Assembly: GCF_022965805.1 (NCBI RefSeq) | Contig: NC_133101.1 | Coordinates: 15,781,054 to 15,845,053 of the forward strand | Direction of reading: 5' to 3' | DNA from: Primulina eburnea | Taxonomy: Eukaryota; Streptophyta; Magnoliopsida; Lamiales; Gesneriaceae | DNA length: 64,000 bases | Shown here: one piece after another, positions 11,501 to 23,559 of the stretch | How positions within the stretch are numbered: the first letter of the stretch is position 1 | How the letters are laid out: the number at the start of each line of letters is the position of its first letter | Made by a program: the position numbers and the translations under genes | Notes under the pieces: model-generated | Seen by the model: the letters and a program-made list of their open reading frames with translations, nothing else | Told to the model about the DNA's origin: nothing | Database searches by the model: none

Positions 11501-13042
11501 CAGAGCAGGTACTAAGGGAATCCGAGATCTGGAATCCTTTCCGTAGAATTTCCACTCATCTGTCATTTTGGGTCTGAATCTGACAATCTTGTGGAAACAA
11601 TCTACAGTGGCCCTGTACTTGGTTAACATATCTATGCCAACTATACAATCAAAATCAGCCAAACCAAGTACTACACAGTCTAGATCAATCTCATGCCCCT
11701 CAAACTGAAGCATACAGTGTCTAACAGTATTCACAGATATCAAACCACTTCCCAACGGAGATGTAATAGACACTACAGTAGACATCGACTCGACAGGCAA
11801 TGAATATCTCAATGCAAAATGTTCAGATATAAATGTATGGGATGCACCTGTGTCTATCAACACATATGCAGGATAACCGCAAAGGAAACAGTTACCTGCA
11901 ATGACATCGTCTGGTACCTCCTTCGCCTGCTCCTCTGTCAGCGCAAATACCCTAGCCTGCTGTCTGGGAGGTCGACTCACTGTCTGACTACCTCCTGGTC
12001 TCTGCTGGGTCTGTGTAGGTGGTGGCTGGAAGGAGTGTACAGAGGATGCCTGTCTTTCCATATGTGGCACTGGTGCTGATGACCCTGTACTCTGGAATCG
12101 TTGTGCACTTCTCTGGGGACAAACTCTGGCAAAGTGTCCCTGTTGCCTACAGATGTTGCAGCGTCCCATAACTCCTTGACACTGCTCCGTGGCATGTCGC
12201 CCTCCGCACGAACTGCAATACACGCCACTATATTCTGAACCCTGACTTCTCTGTCGAGATCCACTTGAGCTCGATGAACTACTCCCGGATTTCTTAAACT
12301 GCTTGCCCTTAGCCTTCAGAAATTCCTTCTTGCCGCTACTACTGGATCCACTGTCAAATCGAGGAGGAGGTGGTGGAAACTGTACGGTAGTGGGCTGTGG
12401 CTATCTCTGCCCCTGAACACTGTAAGAAGCGCCTCGCTGCCTGATCAGGCCAGCCTCTGCTCCCTTCGCTCGGTTCAGTGCCTCTGAAAAAGTATTAGGT
12501 CGTCCCGTGTTCACCAAGGTAAAGACATCTGGATTCAACCCGTTGATGAACTGATCGGCCACTGCCTCGTCGTTCCCTGCCACATGAGGTGCAAATCGTA
12601 GCAATGCAGAAAATTTAGCAACATACTCCTCGATATTCCACTGTCCCTGTCTCAGATTCGCAAATTCAGCTCCTTTATCTTTTCGGTAGGAGACGGGGAA
12701 GAAGCGCTGATAAAACTCATCCTTGAAGATTTTCCACGTAATGTCAATGCCTCGGTGCTCCAAGGCTCTCTTCGCAGTCAACCACCAGCTCTTTGCAACC
12801 TCTTGCAGCTGATGCCCTATCAATTTCACACGTCGCTCATCAGTATATGCGAAAGACTCAAACAACATCTCGATATCATCAAGCCAGCTCTCGCACTCTA
12901 CTGCACTCTCTGTGCCCTTCAGCGTAGGAGGATGGAAAGACTGAAACCTCTTCAGTAAGGTCTCCATCGGCGTAGCGGTGACATCCATCTGTGCACCTGA
13001 TGTGCTACCCTGCTTTGGCTGTGGTATACGTCTAGGCGGCAT
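8522..13042 (-). pseudogene. E1 gag-pol polyprotein with three in-frame stops
   Basis: This is one continuous frame of about 1,507 codons from the ATG at 13042 (M-P-P-R-R-I-P) to the stop at 8522.

Domains in order: retrotransposon gag (about 12950-12450); zinc knuckle C-x2-C-x4-H-x4-C (about 12165-12120); aspartic protease D-T-G-A-S-H (about 11850); reverse transcriptase with F-I-D-D-I-L (about 10850); RNase H (Y-C-D-A-S, about 10410); integrase with H-H-C-C finger (about 9760-9640), first catalytic Asp in M-D-F-V, S-D-R-D and the Q-S-E-R-T-I block; and a chromodomain-like tail E-E-A-T-W-E-I-E near 8560.

Stops at 12401-12403 and 9920-9922 look like CAG-to-TAG, and the one at 9203-9205 looks like TGG-to-TAG. 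No frameshift is seen, so this copy died by point changes only. Confidence 0.9.
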
Positions 13043-13285
13043 AAATCTGATTATCAAACTGATTAGTACCCAATCAATATCATCTGTCTCAGCCCTCCTC
13101 TGATCATATACCTCTGATCGAGAATCAGTTCTAATTCAGGCTTGACGAGTATATGCTGTAACTCAACTATGATACAATACAACATATAATAGGGAAAGCA
13201 ATAAATCATGCTAGCACGTCAAAAACAAGGAAGATGACTCGATCTACCCCGCTCATTCTAATCTATTTCAGTCTACAGAACCTAC

Positions 13286-13303
13286 GGCTCTGATACCACC
13301 TGT
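13286..13303 (-). other. E1 primer binding site
   Basis: On the minus strand this reads TGGTATCAGAGCC, five bases from the LTR end. This primer type, complementary to initiator tRNA-Met, is usual in plant Ty3/gypsy chromoviruses. Confidence 0.85.
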
Positions 13304-15072
13304 TGTAGGGACCCGAGCTCTAACTCAATTCTTTTTGGGATTTACTGGATCTTTGCTCGAAAATGTGGGTCAAAAATTTGCTTAAATCATTAAATCAAAT
13401 GTATAGTCAAAGCATAACATGTCTTTTTAATAATTAAACAACATCAGGTACATACAAGTCTGTTTAGTACAATCATACACTAGTGTTCAAATCCCGACTA
13501 TAAACATAATTAGTACAAGTCTAATAGGAAAACACTAGAAATCTTCAACGCCCGAGATCTCCACGCTATCGTCAATCTCTCATCTAGCTCGAGACCCAGA
13601 TCATGCCCCACCTGTTGCCATGCACACATACAGACACGACAACAGCCGGATAACTTCGGTGAGAACAAATCCCAGTATAAAACATGTATGCATGCAATGT
13701 AATAAATCATACACCAATGCATAGCATATATCAATGCACATGAATATAAAATCTACAACATGTAAAGGAATACAAATCTGTATTCAACGTCTAGTTTTTG
13801 ACTCGATTCTCTAATCTAGGGATCCCGGTGTGAATAAGACGGTCTGTCACCTACCCAACCACTCGGGGTGACGGTACGTCTTATTCCTAGACTTCGGTCA
13901 ACTCGGTATCGAGGGTCTACACATAGAGTAAATCTGCTCCTATGCGTCGATACACCGAAACGTCTAGTTTTGGCCGATCTGCCAATATCTCCTATCTCAA
14001 GACTCAAATATAAATCAATAAACAAGACATTACATAATCAAATGTAATAACAATCTAGTATGTGATTTAGGGAAACTCGTATCAAATCTGAATCGAGTTG
14101 TGCAATCCCGTGACCACATGAATTATACCTTTCTTGTCGAATAGTCGGTGTCGTAGTCGAAGTCTTGAGTTCACAATAACCAATACAAATCTGAAATGGC
14201 ATAATCAATGTGCACTTCATCAATATACATTTCAAGCAATTCAATATACAAGCTGAGATCGGTTTCCGTATACTTCGACGGCGTAACGGTGTAATTCTTC
14301 GATACCGCTAACTCAATAATATCATACCCAATCACAAGCAACTCATACTATCATCAAAACATCAACATATATTCTAAAATCTGTATATTTTTGGTCTATC
14401 ACATGCTGGAAATTCTCGAACATCTATACGGTATCCGAAATTCAATCCGATTGCATTTCTACGATACTCAATATACCAAAAACACATATTTTTAACAAAA
14501 TCATAACTTCTCCAACATATGAATTTCGAAGCATGCTAAAAATGAACAATACTTACATCCTTAGCTAGTTCTTGTTGCAAGGATCGCAAATCTGTACTCG
14601 AAATTAAAATCGGATAGCTAGTTGTTGCATAATCTCAATTCTAATATGAAGAAACTTTGAAGAAAACAAAGGGAAACTCTCGGTGCTCTCAGCTGCTGGA
14701 ATGAAGAATGAAGATTCAGCAATTTCATATATATATACATGCCATGTGTCAAGCCAAGAAACAAAGGTGGCATTTTTGCATGCAGCACCGCGGGTGCGGT
14801 AAGTTTCTTAGCGCGGGTGCGCTCATGCTTCGGCAGCCCTTTCATTTTCTGAAATTCATCGACTGCGGGTGCGGTCTCTGCAAGACCGCGGGTGCGGTGA
14901 TGCTACGGCCAAACTTCATAATTCTGAATAATACACCACGGGTGCGGTCTTGTCTGAGGTGCAGGTGCGGTATGGCTTCGGCCATTCTTTCAAAAATTCT
15001 CATTTTTATGTCATGCATTCTCTCCTCTTCAAATCTAACATCAATGACCACTGATAATTCTCGAGCCTTACA
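13304..15072 (-). repeat. E1 right (5') LTR
   Basis: 1,769 bp, TG...CA. It carries the same promoter layout as the left copy: dyad array at 14787-14972 and TATA run at 14727-14739. One array unit differs (ccacgggtgcggt here, ccgcgggtgcgat on the left), so individual units mutate independently. Confidence 0.92.
14727..14972 (-). promoter_or_regulatory. E1 5' LTR promoter: dyad array plus TATA run
   Basis: This is the copy that would drive E1 transcription leftward. It has six dyads of the ACCGC(N4)GCGGT type, then about 47 bp, then TATATATATATG on the minus strand. Confidence 0.65.
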
Positions 15073-15588
15073 TTTCTCCCCCTCTTAGACAGGAGTTCGT
15101 CCTCGAACTCGTAAGCAGTTAATAATGCAAGTATATACAAAACAGTATAATCAAAACTGAAAGGAATACTTACATCATATGAACAGCTCGGGGTGTTTCT
15201 GTCTCATATCCGATTCTATCTCCCAAGTTGCTTCCTCGATGCCATGACGATTCCATTGAACCTTCACAAGCGGAATAGTTTTGGTTCTAAGCTGTTTCTC
15301 TTTCCGATCAAGGATCTGTATCGGTCTTTCAATATAGCTCAGAGTCTGATCTAGCTCGGCTTCGTCAGGCTGAATGACATGAGAATCATCTGGCATATAT
15401 CTGCGCAACATCGAAACATGGAATACTTCATGTATTCCCGACAAAGAAGGAGGAAGAGCAAGTCTGTAAGCTCGATCGCCAATCTTTTCAAGAATCTCAT
15501 ACGGACCGACGTATCTAGGAGACAATTTTCCCCGCTTGCCAAATCTGACGACGCCTCTGAAGGGTGAAATTTTCAAAAATACTCTGTC
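15073..15588 (-). pseudogene. Extra pol 3' fragment of a second E1-family copy
   Basis: This repeats 8420-8935 almost exactly (polypurine tract, stop codon at 15175, chromodomain-like tail and end of the integrase region). It ends within the frame at about 15588, where similarity is lost. It has no LTR of its own on the right. Confidence 0.85.
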
Positions 15589-15851
15589 TCATATTCGACT
15601 CATCAGTTTAGACCATGAAATATTTCTTCGGTTGCTAACTCAACCATGATCACTTTTTAAAAGTCCAAAACCGATCCTACCAATAATATCAGTCGTTTTT
15701 AAGCTAAACATAATATAATCAAATTAATACAAACTTCGTGGAGATATAACTGATGTTTGTGTGAGGATAATCTATAAATCTTGGCAATCAATTAGGTAAA
15801 AATTTAAGTTGGAGTGTGACTGGAATGCAAATAACACTAGCTACTGTATTG
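15589..15851. other. Unassigned gap between E1 and E2
   Basis: AT-rich with no recognisable gene. The missing N-terminal part of the interrupted MULE transposase is not found here, so DNA was probably lost when E1 was truncated. Confidence 0.5.
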
Positions 15852-15856
15852 TATAC

Positions 15857-17288
15857 TGATAAGTGCAAGATTTGCACTTAATTTACATTTAAATCCATTT
15901 TGAATTATGCTTGTTTCGAACAGAATTATGCGTTTTTTGGTTTGTTTATGTTGTCATTTCAGGAATGGAGAAAATAGCGAACACGAAGCCAAGTGGACCA
16001 AGAAGCGCACGACCACGAGCACATCACCGGACAGATGTGTGCGCGTGGCCGCGCCACTTCACGCGCCCCCGCGCGCACACCCATATTTGTGCAAGACCAG
16101 AGATGCGCGCGCCATCGCACCAACTTCCGCGCAGCCGCGCGCGCAATGACAGCCTTCCGAGCAGGACATCGCGCGCCATCGCGCGACATCTCGCGCTAGC
16201 GCGCGCACAGAAGAGGCGAATGATCAGAAGCTCGCGCGCGCCAGTGAGAGACTACGCGCTGCCGCGCGACACATGCACGGCCAAACACAGTAGATCGCGC
16301 GCCACAGCGCGATATCACTCGCACCCGCGCGCACGGCGTTCCAGAAGTCATTATATAATGCGCGCCGCTAGGTCAGATGAGAAGAGGCCGTTTTGGACGA
16401 AAAAACAGATAGAAGACTCAGAGCGAAGGTGAGACGAAGGCAAGACACGCGAATATCGATTACAAAGACGAAGAGCGACGAATCTAGGGACAGAGACGAC
16501 ACTTAGGATTTGTTATCTGTCTTTTGCATTTCTATTTTCTCATATGTCAATGTCTAAAACTTTGAATATGCGTCGCTTTTATTTAGATTTCGTGATGAAC
16601 TAAATTTCCATTCTAGAGAATGACGTAACTCTGTTGATACGATGATTTGACATCGTTGTTTATTTGATTGAATTCCACTTTTGTTTAATTGTGTTCTCTT
16701 TGTTTACTGCACTGCAATTTACTGGCCATAAATTGTTTGTTGTTTGATTAATCTTATAACTAGGGAGAGGGACTAGGATTATAGATCATTTGAGACACAT
16801 CGTTAAATGTTTATAGCGTTCGGTAGACGTATAACTTTAGCGAGGCTTAGTAAGAACATTGTTTGCATTTATCTATGAAACTTAGATTCTAATTAGGAAT
16901 AATTGAATCGAAGTTGATAGATACAGTTATTCGTCACTTGGGAAAGGGGGAATAAAATAATCTAAGTGTTCTTGGCCATTAAATGATTGGAATTCAGGAA
17001 TATAAATTCAACTGTGAATAATTATCGTGGAAACTTTGTGAAATCACTTCTCTAGATATTTTCTCTCAGTATTATTTCTCAATTCGGTGATTTAATTAAT
17101 TCATTGTTTTCAATTAATTCGTTCAAGCAAACTAATCTTTTAATTGATTTTTCTAAATAAAGTCTTGGCTATTTTAATTACAAGAATTGATATACAATTT
17201 TACACACACTCCTCCTGGGATCGATATCTGTACTCTAATCAGTACTAAAACTTGACACCGTACACTTCCGGTAGGAAATCGCGCAACA
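15857..17288 (+). repeat. E2 left (5') LTR
   Basis: It begins tgataagtgcaaga and ends aatcgcgcaaca. It contains a GC-rich array (about 16038-16338), a TATA box (16351-16359) and a long AT-rich R/U5 part. Confidence 0.95.
16038..16359 (+). promoter_or_regulatory. E2 5' LTR promoter: GCGCGC block array plus TATA box
   Basis: Blocks rich in GCGCGC and CATCGCGCG, many self-complementary, recur in units of about 62 bp separated by spacers such as 'acagaagaggcgaatgatcagaag'. The last block ends at about 16338, and the TATA box (ttatataatg) starts at 16351. The stretch is strongly CpG-dense between AT-rich flanks. Confidence 0.65.
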
Positions 17289-17293
17289 AGTTT

Positions 17294-17311
17294 TTGGCGC
17301 CGTTGCCGGGG
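17294..17311 (+). other. E2 primer binding site (tRNA-Asp type)
   Basis: TGGCGCCGTTGCCGGGGA lies six bases or so after the LTR end. This primer sequence is characteristic of Athila/Tat elements. Confidence 0.9.
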
Positions 17312-17431
17312 AGTGTCAAATTTGAATTTATATCAGTATTGTTACCAATTAGTCTAGATTTTAATTTAGAGCTTTTATTTTTATTTTGTTTTATATTGAT
17401 TAAGTTTTCATTTTTTCCTGTTTGACAGTGT

Positions 17432-20400
17432 ATGCTAAGATCGCAAAATTCTGACTTGCTTATTTTTGATCCGGAGATCGAAAGAACTGCGAGAAGATTG
17501 AGGAAAGCAAGAAGAGAAGAGATCCAAGCAATGGATGAGAACAGAGAGAATGACAGACACGCCCAGCCAGAGGCGATTCCTATCATAGATCACTTCCGAC
17601 CAGTGATCAACAATCATTACTCTGGTATTGCTGGAGGGACAATCAACGCCAATAATTTTGAATTGAAGCCAGCTTTAATCAATATGGTGCAGCAAAACCA
17701 GTTTGCTGGGACAGCCACCTCTGATCCTCACGTCCACCTGAGAACCTTCTTGGATATAACGGATACGGTAAAGATTAATAATGTTCCTGATGATGTTATT
17801 AGACTGCATTTGTTTCCGTTTTCTCTTAGGGATCAAGCTCGAGGATGGCTCCAATCGCTTCCCTTGGGAAGCATCACGACATGGCACGAGCTGGCGACAA
17901 AATTTCTGGCAAAATACTTTCCCTCTGCAAAGTCTGCACAGTTGAAGATTGAGATTAGCACGTTCAGGCAGACTGATTTTGAACAATTGTATGAGGCATG
18001 GGAAAATACAAGGAGTTGTTGAGAAAGTGCCCAAATCATGGCTTCGAAGACTGGGTGCAGATTGAATTATTCTACAACGGTCTAAATGGGCAAACAAGAG
18101 GAACAGTGGATGCTGCAGCTGGTGGCACGATCTTTGCCAAATCTCCTGAGCAAGCTTATGATTTGCTCGAACAGATGACAATAAATAGCTACCAGTGGCC
18201 GTCAGAAAGGGCAGGAGTAAAAAGGACAGCTGGAGTTTATGCTGTGGATCCCATTACGTCACTCACTGCACAGGTATCAGCACTGACCACACAACTCGCA
18301 GCTATGAACAAAGTGAGCATATCAGAAACTGAGATTCCATCAACTGTTGCTGAAGAACAATCTATTCCTGAAGAAGCTCAGTACGTCAACAACAGAAATT
18401 TTGGAGGATTTGGAGGATATCGAGGTAACCCTCCCCCTAATGTTTATCATCCTGGATTAAGAAATCATGAAAATATTTCTTATGCAAATAATAAGAATGT
18501 GTTGAATCCTTCACCGGGGTTCAATACATCAAAGGGGGAAGGAAAGCCTTCGTTTGAGGATTTAGTAGGAACATTTGTTGCTGAGTCCGGCAAAAGGATG
18601 GCACGGACTGAATCTCGCCTTGACAATATGGAGACTCATATGGGAAATATGGGTGCCACAATGAAATCTTTGGAAACTCAAATTGGACAGTTGGCTACCG
18701 CATTGAGAGATCAGAATAGGGGTCAATTTCCTAGTAACACCGAGTTAACCCAAAAGAGCAGTGCAAGGCAGTCACTTTGAGGAGTGGAAAGGAATTGGAG
18801 GTACAAATTCCTAAAGAGAGAGTGGAAAGCGAAAAGACAGTTGAAGAAGGTAAAACTGAAGAATCCAAGACAGAAGTTGAAGTTGAACAACCTCCTGCAT
18901 TTAAGCCGACTCTCCCATACCCTCAGAGATTTAAGAAGAAGAAATTGGATGATCAGTTTGCAAAATTTTTGGATATTTTTAAGAAGATACACATCAACAT
19001 ACCATTTGCTGATGCTTTGGAGCAAATGCCGAATTATGCGAAGTTTATTAAAGATGTGATGTCTAAGAAGAGGAAGCTGCAGGAGTTTGAGACTGTGAAC
19101 CTTACCGAAGAGTGTAGCGCCATACTGCAGAAGAAGCTACCACAGAAATTAAAATATCCAGGGAGTTTTACTATTCCTTGCTTTATTGGTGGTTCTAAAT
19201 GTAGTAAAGCTTTATGTGATTTAGGAGCTAGTATTAATTTGATGCCATTTTCTATTTACAGGGAGTTGGAACTTGGAGAGGTTAAACCAACCACGATCAC
19301 CTTGCAGCTTGCGGACAGAAGTCTCACGTATCCACGTGGGATCGTCGAAGATGTACAGGTAAAAGTGGATAAATTTATTTTTCCTGCTGATTTTGTGATT
19401 TTAGATATGGAAGAGGATCATGATGCTCCATTAATCTTTGGGAGACCGTTTCTGGCAACTGGAAGAGCTTTGATAGATGTGCACAAGGGTGAACTCACCC
19501 TGAGAGTTGGAGGAGAAGCTGTCATGTTTAATATCTATCACGCCATGAAAGAGTCAAATGAGGTAAGCACTTGTAAAAGCATTGATATTTTAGACTCATG
19601 TATGTCTCTTGACTGTGCAGAAACTAGGGATCCCTTGAAGAGCTGTTTGATAGGTGCTGCAGGAACTGCTGATGAAGACGACTGGGTAGTGAAAGAGCAA
19701 CTCGTGGCTCTTGATGGATCAAAGAGAGAAAAGAGTAAAGATGTACCGCCTGAAGAGTTGAATGAAAATGAGGAAATTGAGGTAAAAGCACTTTCTCCTG
19801 ACTTAAAGGAACTGCCAAGCCACCTTTGTTATGCATTCTTAGGTGAAAACTCGACATATCCGGTAATCATATCTTCCTCTCTTACTTGTACTGGAAAGGA
19901 TAAATTATTGAGAGTATTGAGGAAATTTAAAACTGCTTTAGGATGGTCGATTTCTGATATTAGGGGAATTAGCCCCACTATATGCATGCATAAAATTTTG
20001 ATGGAGGAGTCATATACTCCTTCTGTGGATCACCAGAGGCGATTGAATCCAGCAATGAAAGAGGTTGTGAAAAATGAGTTACTGAAATTACTAAATGCTG
20101 GTGTGATTTATGTCATTTCTGATAGTAGTTGGGTGTCTCCTGTACAAGTTGTACCGAAGAAGGGTGGAATAACTGTGGTTAGAAACGAAAATGATGAACT
20201 GATATCTACTCGCACTGTTACCGGTTGGAGAGTATGTATTGATTATAGAAAGTTAAACAAGTCCACACGTAAGGATCATTTTCCACTGCTTTTATTGATC
20301 AGATGCTAGATAGACTTGCTGGTTATTGTCATTATTTCTTTTTAGATGGTTATTCAGATTATAACCAAATTGCTATAGCGCCAGAAGATCAGGAGAATAC

Positions 20401-22685
20401 CACTTTCACGTATCCCTATGGCACGTTTGCCTTTAGGAGGATGCCGTTTGGGCTATGCAATGCACCTGCCACTTTCCAGAGGTGCATGATGGCCATATTT
20501 GCAGACATGGTGGAGGAGATCATGGAAGTCTTCATGGACGACTTCTCGGTATTTGGCTCTTCATTTGATCACTGTTTACACAACTTATCCCTTGTTTTGC
20601 AGAGATGCAAATAAAAGAATTTAGTTCTTAACTGGGAGAAATGCCATTTCATGGTCCAAGAGGGTATTGTTCTCGGACATAAAGTGTCGTCCAAGGGATT
20701 AGAGGTGGACCGAGCTAAAGTCGTGGCGATCGAAAAACTCCCCCCACCAAAGAACATCAAAGGAATACAGAGTTTTCTCGGACATGCGGGGTTCTATCGT
20801 AGATTTATTAGAGACTTTTCTAAAATTACTAAACCCCTGTGTAACTTTCTTGAAAAAGAGTCGACTTTTATATTTGATGATGATTGTTTGCAGGCATTCG
20901 AGAAGATTAAAATGGCATTGGTGACCGCACCGACATGATAGTACCGGACTGGAAGCAGCCTTTCGAGCTAATGTGTGATGCGAGTGACTATGCAGTGGGC
21001 GCTGTATTAGACCAAAGAAGAGACAAGATGTTTAGGGCGATCTACTACGCAAGCCGCACAATGGATACTGCTCAGCAGAATTACACTACGACCGAGAAAG
21101 AGATGCTTGCAGTAGTGTTTGCCTTCGACAAATTCAGGCCTTATTTGATTGGCACAAAGGTAATCGTTTTCACTGACCATGCAGCTATTTGCTACCTTTT
21201 TGCTAAGAAAGATGCAAAACCACGCTTGATAAGGTGGATTTTGCTACTACAAGAATTTGACTTTGAGGTCAAGGATAAAAAAGGTAGTGAGAATCAGGTA
21301 GCTGATCATTTGTCGAGGCTTGAGTTAGAAGAGAAGAAAGAAGAGGGAGCTATACATGAAACTTTTCCGGATGAGCAACTTTTGAGGTAAACACTGTAAT
21401 TCTTGGTTTGCTGATATTGCAAATTTTTTGTTCTGTGGCACCCTTCCTCCAGACCTGAGCTATCATCAAAAGAAGAAGTTTGTCCATGATATCAAGTTTT
21501 ATTATTGGGACGACCCATTTGTGTAAAAGAGGTGTGCTGACCAAGTGATTAGGAGATGCGTGGAGGGTCTCGAAGCCCAACAAATTTTGGAGAAATGTCA
21601 TTCTTCACCATATGGTGGACATTTCGGAGCATCACGAACAGCAGCTAAGATATTACAAGTCTGGTTTTTACTAGCCTAGTTTGTTTAAGGATATATATAC
21701 CTTAGTAAAATCATGTGATAGATGCCAAAGGCTAGGAAATATCTCTAGGCGTCACGAATTACCACTGACAAATGTTTTGGAGGTGGAACTTTTTGATGTT
21801 TGGGGAATAGATTTCATGGGACCCTTTCCCACTTCTTTTGGTAATTCTTATATTCTATTAGCTGTTGATTATGTGTCGAAATGGGTGGAAGCAATCGCCA
21901 CCAGTACTAATGACTCTCATGTTGTAGCAAAATTTGTGCATAAGAACATCTTCACCATATTTGGAACACCGAGAGCCATCATAAGTGATGAAGGTACGCA
22001 TTTTTGCAATAGAATTTTCAACTCACTTTTGGCTAAATACAGTGTGAAGCACAAAGTGGCACTAGCATATCACCCTCAGTCGAATGGCCAAGCTGAAGTA
22101 TCCAACCGGGAAATTAAGCAAATTCTAGAAAAGACTGTCAACACCAACCGAAGGGATTGGGCTATGAAGTTGGATGATGCGTTATGGGCTTATCGGACCG
22201 CATTCAAGACGCCTATTGGGATGTCTCCTTATAGGTTAGTTTTTGGGAAAGCATGCCACTTACCACTCGAACTGGAGCACCGAGCATTTTGGGCAGTTAA
22301 AAAGTTGAACTTCGACCTGAAAGCTTCTGGCGATGTCAGAAAACTGCAGATAAGTGAGATTGATGAATTCCGAAATGATGCTTATGAAAATGCCAAAATC
22401 TACAAGGAGCAAACTAAGAAGTGGCATGACAAAATCATTGTCCGAAGGGAGCTCAAACCGGGACAACAAGTACTACTATTCAATTCTCGTCTGAAATTGT
22501 TTCCTGGTAAGCTGAAATCACGTTGGTCAGGGCCATTCGTAGTGGAAACAGTTTATCCTCATGGGGCTATCGAGTTGAAGTGCAGTGATGGACGAACTTT
22601 CAAGGTCAATGGACAGCGGGTTAAAGCATACTATAGAACTGAAGTGAGGAATATTGACAATCTTAGTCTGGGTGAACCCAATTGA
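17432..22685 (+). pseudogene. E2 gag-pol (Athila type), multiply frameshifted
   Basis: Gag starts at the ATG at 17432; the Athila gag core (F-L-D-I-T-D-T...R-G-W-L-Q-S-L) is at about 17740-17870. After it come a protease region (C-D-L-G-A-S-I-N-L-M-P, about 19215), reverse transcriptase (V-F-M-D-D-F-S-V-F-G, about 20530), RNase H (M-C-D-A-S-D-Y-A, about 20970) and integrase (I-D-F-M-G-P-F-P at about 21808, I-S-D-E-G-T-H at about 21980). The last part, 21681-22685, is open to the natural end.

Breaks: frameshifts at about 18000-18015, 18740-18770, 20285-20300 and 20930-20940; a TAA at 20612-20614; stops and loss of frame at 21388-21680. The polyprotein cannot be made as read. Confidence 0.9.
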
Positions 22686-22904
22686 GCAGGACTGGTAGTT
22701 GGGCTGATGACGTTAAACCAAGCGTTGTGTGGGAGGCAACCCGCATTTATTTATTTATTTTCGCATTCGCTCTGCTTCACTATGTCATTTCAATTTCATA
22801 GTTAATATTTTTAATTTTCTATATTTAAGTATTAATTTCAATCATTTTATTTTTGCAGGTTATTTTTTTTTAAAATATATATATATATATATATATATGA
22901 CAGA
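22686..22904 (+). other. E2 post-pol block with conserved Athila motif, splice-acceptor-like site and AT microsatellite
   Basis: Right after pol is 'gacgttaaaccaagcg...tgggaggcaaccc' (22708-22741), a block I recognise as common after pol in Athila elements. A pyrimidine stretch with ttttgcag/gt at about 22843-22860 resembles a 3' splice site and could serve a spliced accessory mRNA (inference). An (AT)n run occupies about 22875-22898. Confidence 0.55.
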
Positions 22905-23160
22905 TGCAAACGCGCGACCGCGCAACATCTCGCACAGCAGCGCGCTCAGGAACAGTGGGCAGAACCTGAGAGCAACGCACGACCGCGCAACATCTCGCGC
23001 TACAGCGCGCACCCCGAACACTGAAGAACAGAAGCCAGCGCGCGGCAGCGCCATAACTCGCGCCACAACGCGCACTCAAGCATAGGCGGAAGACAGAAGC
23101 TTGCGCGCGGTAGCGCGACTTCTCGCGCGACCGCGAACAGGCCCAATTCTTTATAACCCT
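22905..23160 (+). promoter_or_regulatory. E2 internal promoter: second GCGCGC array plus TATA box before the accessory ORF
   Basis: Four units of roughly 62-65 bp carry 'CGCGACCGCGCAACATCTCGCGC' type blocks (22907-23142), clearly related to the LTR array at 16038-16338. About ten bases later comes ctttataaccc (23150-23158), a good plant TATA box, followed by a pyrimidine-rich leader up to the ATG at 23560. The layout copies that of the LTR promoter, so this is read as an internal promoter for the accessory gene (inference). Confidence 0.6.
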
Positions 23161-23559
23161 AACTCACGATTTTCAATCAGAATTTTTCTTCTCTCCTTCA
23201 AGCCGCCGCCTCCCCATCATTTTCCTCTCCAAAACCCCTCTCCTCCATAAAATCCTCACCTCTCTTTCACAATAAATCCATCCTCTCCTCCACAAAATCC
23301 TTAAAACTCCTCAAATCATCCCTCCACCATCTCCAACACCACCATCTCCTACAACATCATCATACCTCTTCCTCACCCAACACCATCACAGCCGCCGCCG
23401 TCACCGCCCACCTACGGTCAATCTTCTTCACTCATCCATTCTCAAGGGTACCGTTTCTTCTACTTTATTATTATTTTGGGATAATTTTCGGATTTCAAAC
23501 ATTGGTTGGTGGTTTTGTGTGTATATTGTTGATTATTGGTGTGACAAGAATCGGTAATT

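Larger units (their letters stand above)
6651..15588 (-). mobile_element. E1: Ty3/gypsy chromovirus (Tekay-like), LTR-internal-LTR plus truncated second internal part
   Basis: The LTRs at 6651-8419 and 13304-15072 are 1,769 bp each, offset exactly 6,653 bp, nearly identical, and have TG...CA ends. The element lies on the minus strand. The primer site (complement of GGCTCTGATACCA, 13286-13298) is next to the right LTR. The polypurine tract (plus strand tttctccccctctta, 8420-8434) is next to the left LTR. Beyond the right LTR the sequence continues as a second polypurine tract and pol 3' end, then stops abruptly at about 15588. The order is therefore LTR-internal-LTR-partial internal. That suggests unequal recombination between copies, or a tandem insertion trimmed by deletion. 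No target duplication is found. A C-terminal chromodomain-like tail and the TGGTATCAGAGC primer type fit the Tekay/Del chromoviruses (inference). Confidence 0.9.

Noticed and set aside
15907..16432. Arginine-rich open frames over the E2 GC array (both strands; also 22860-23085 and 26460-26855)
   Set aside because: By-product of GCGCGC-rich DNA, with no conserved domain. The TATA box lies inside or after these frames.
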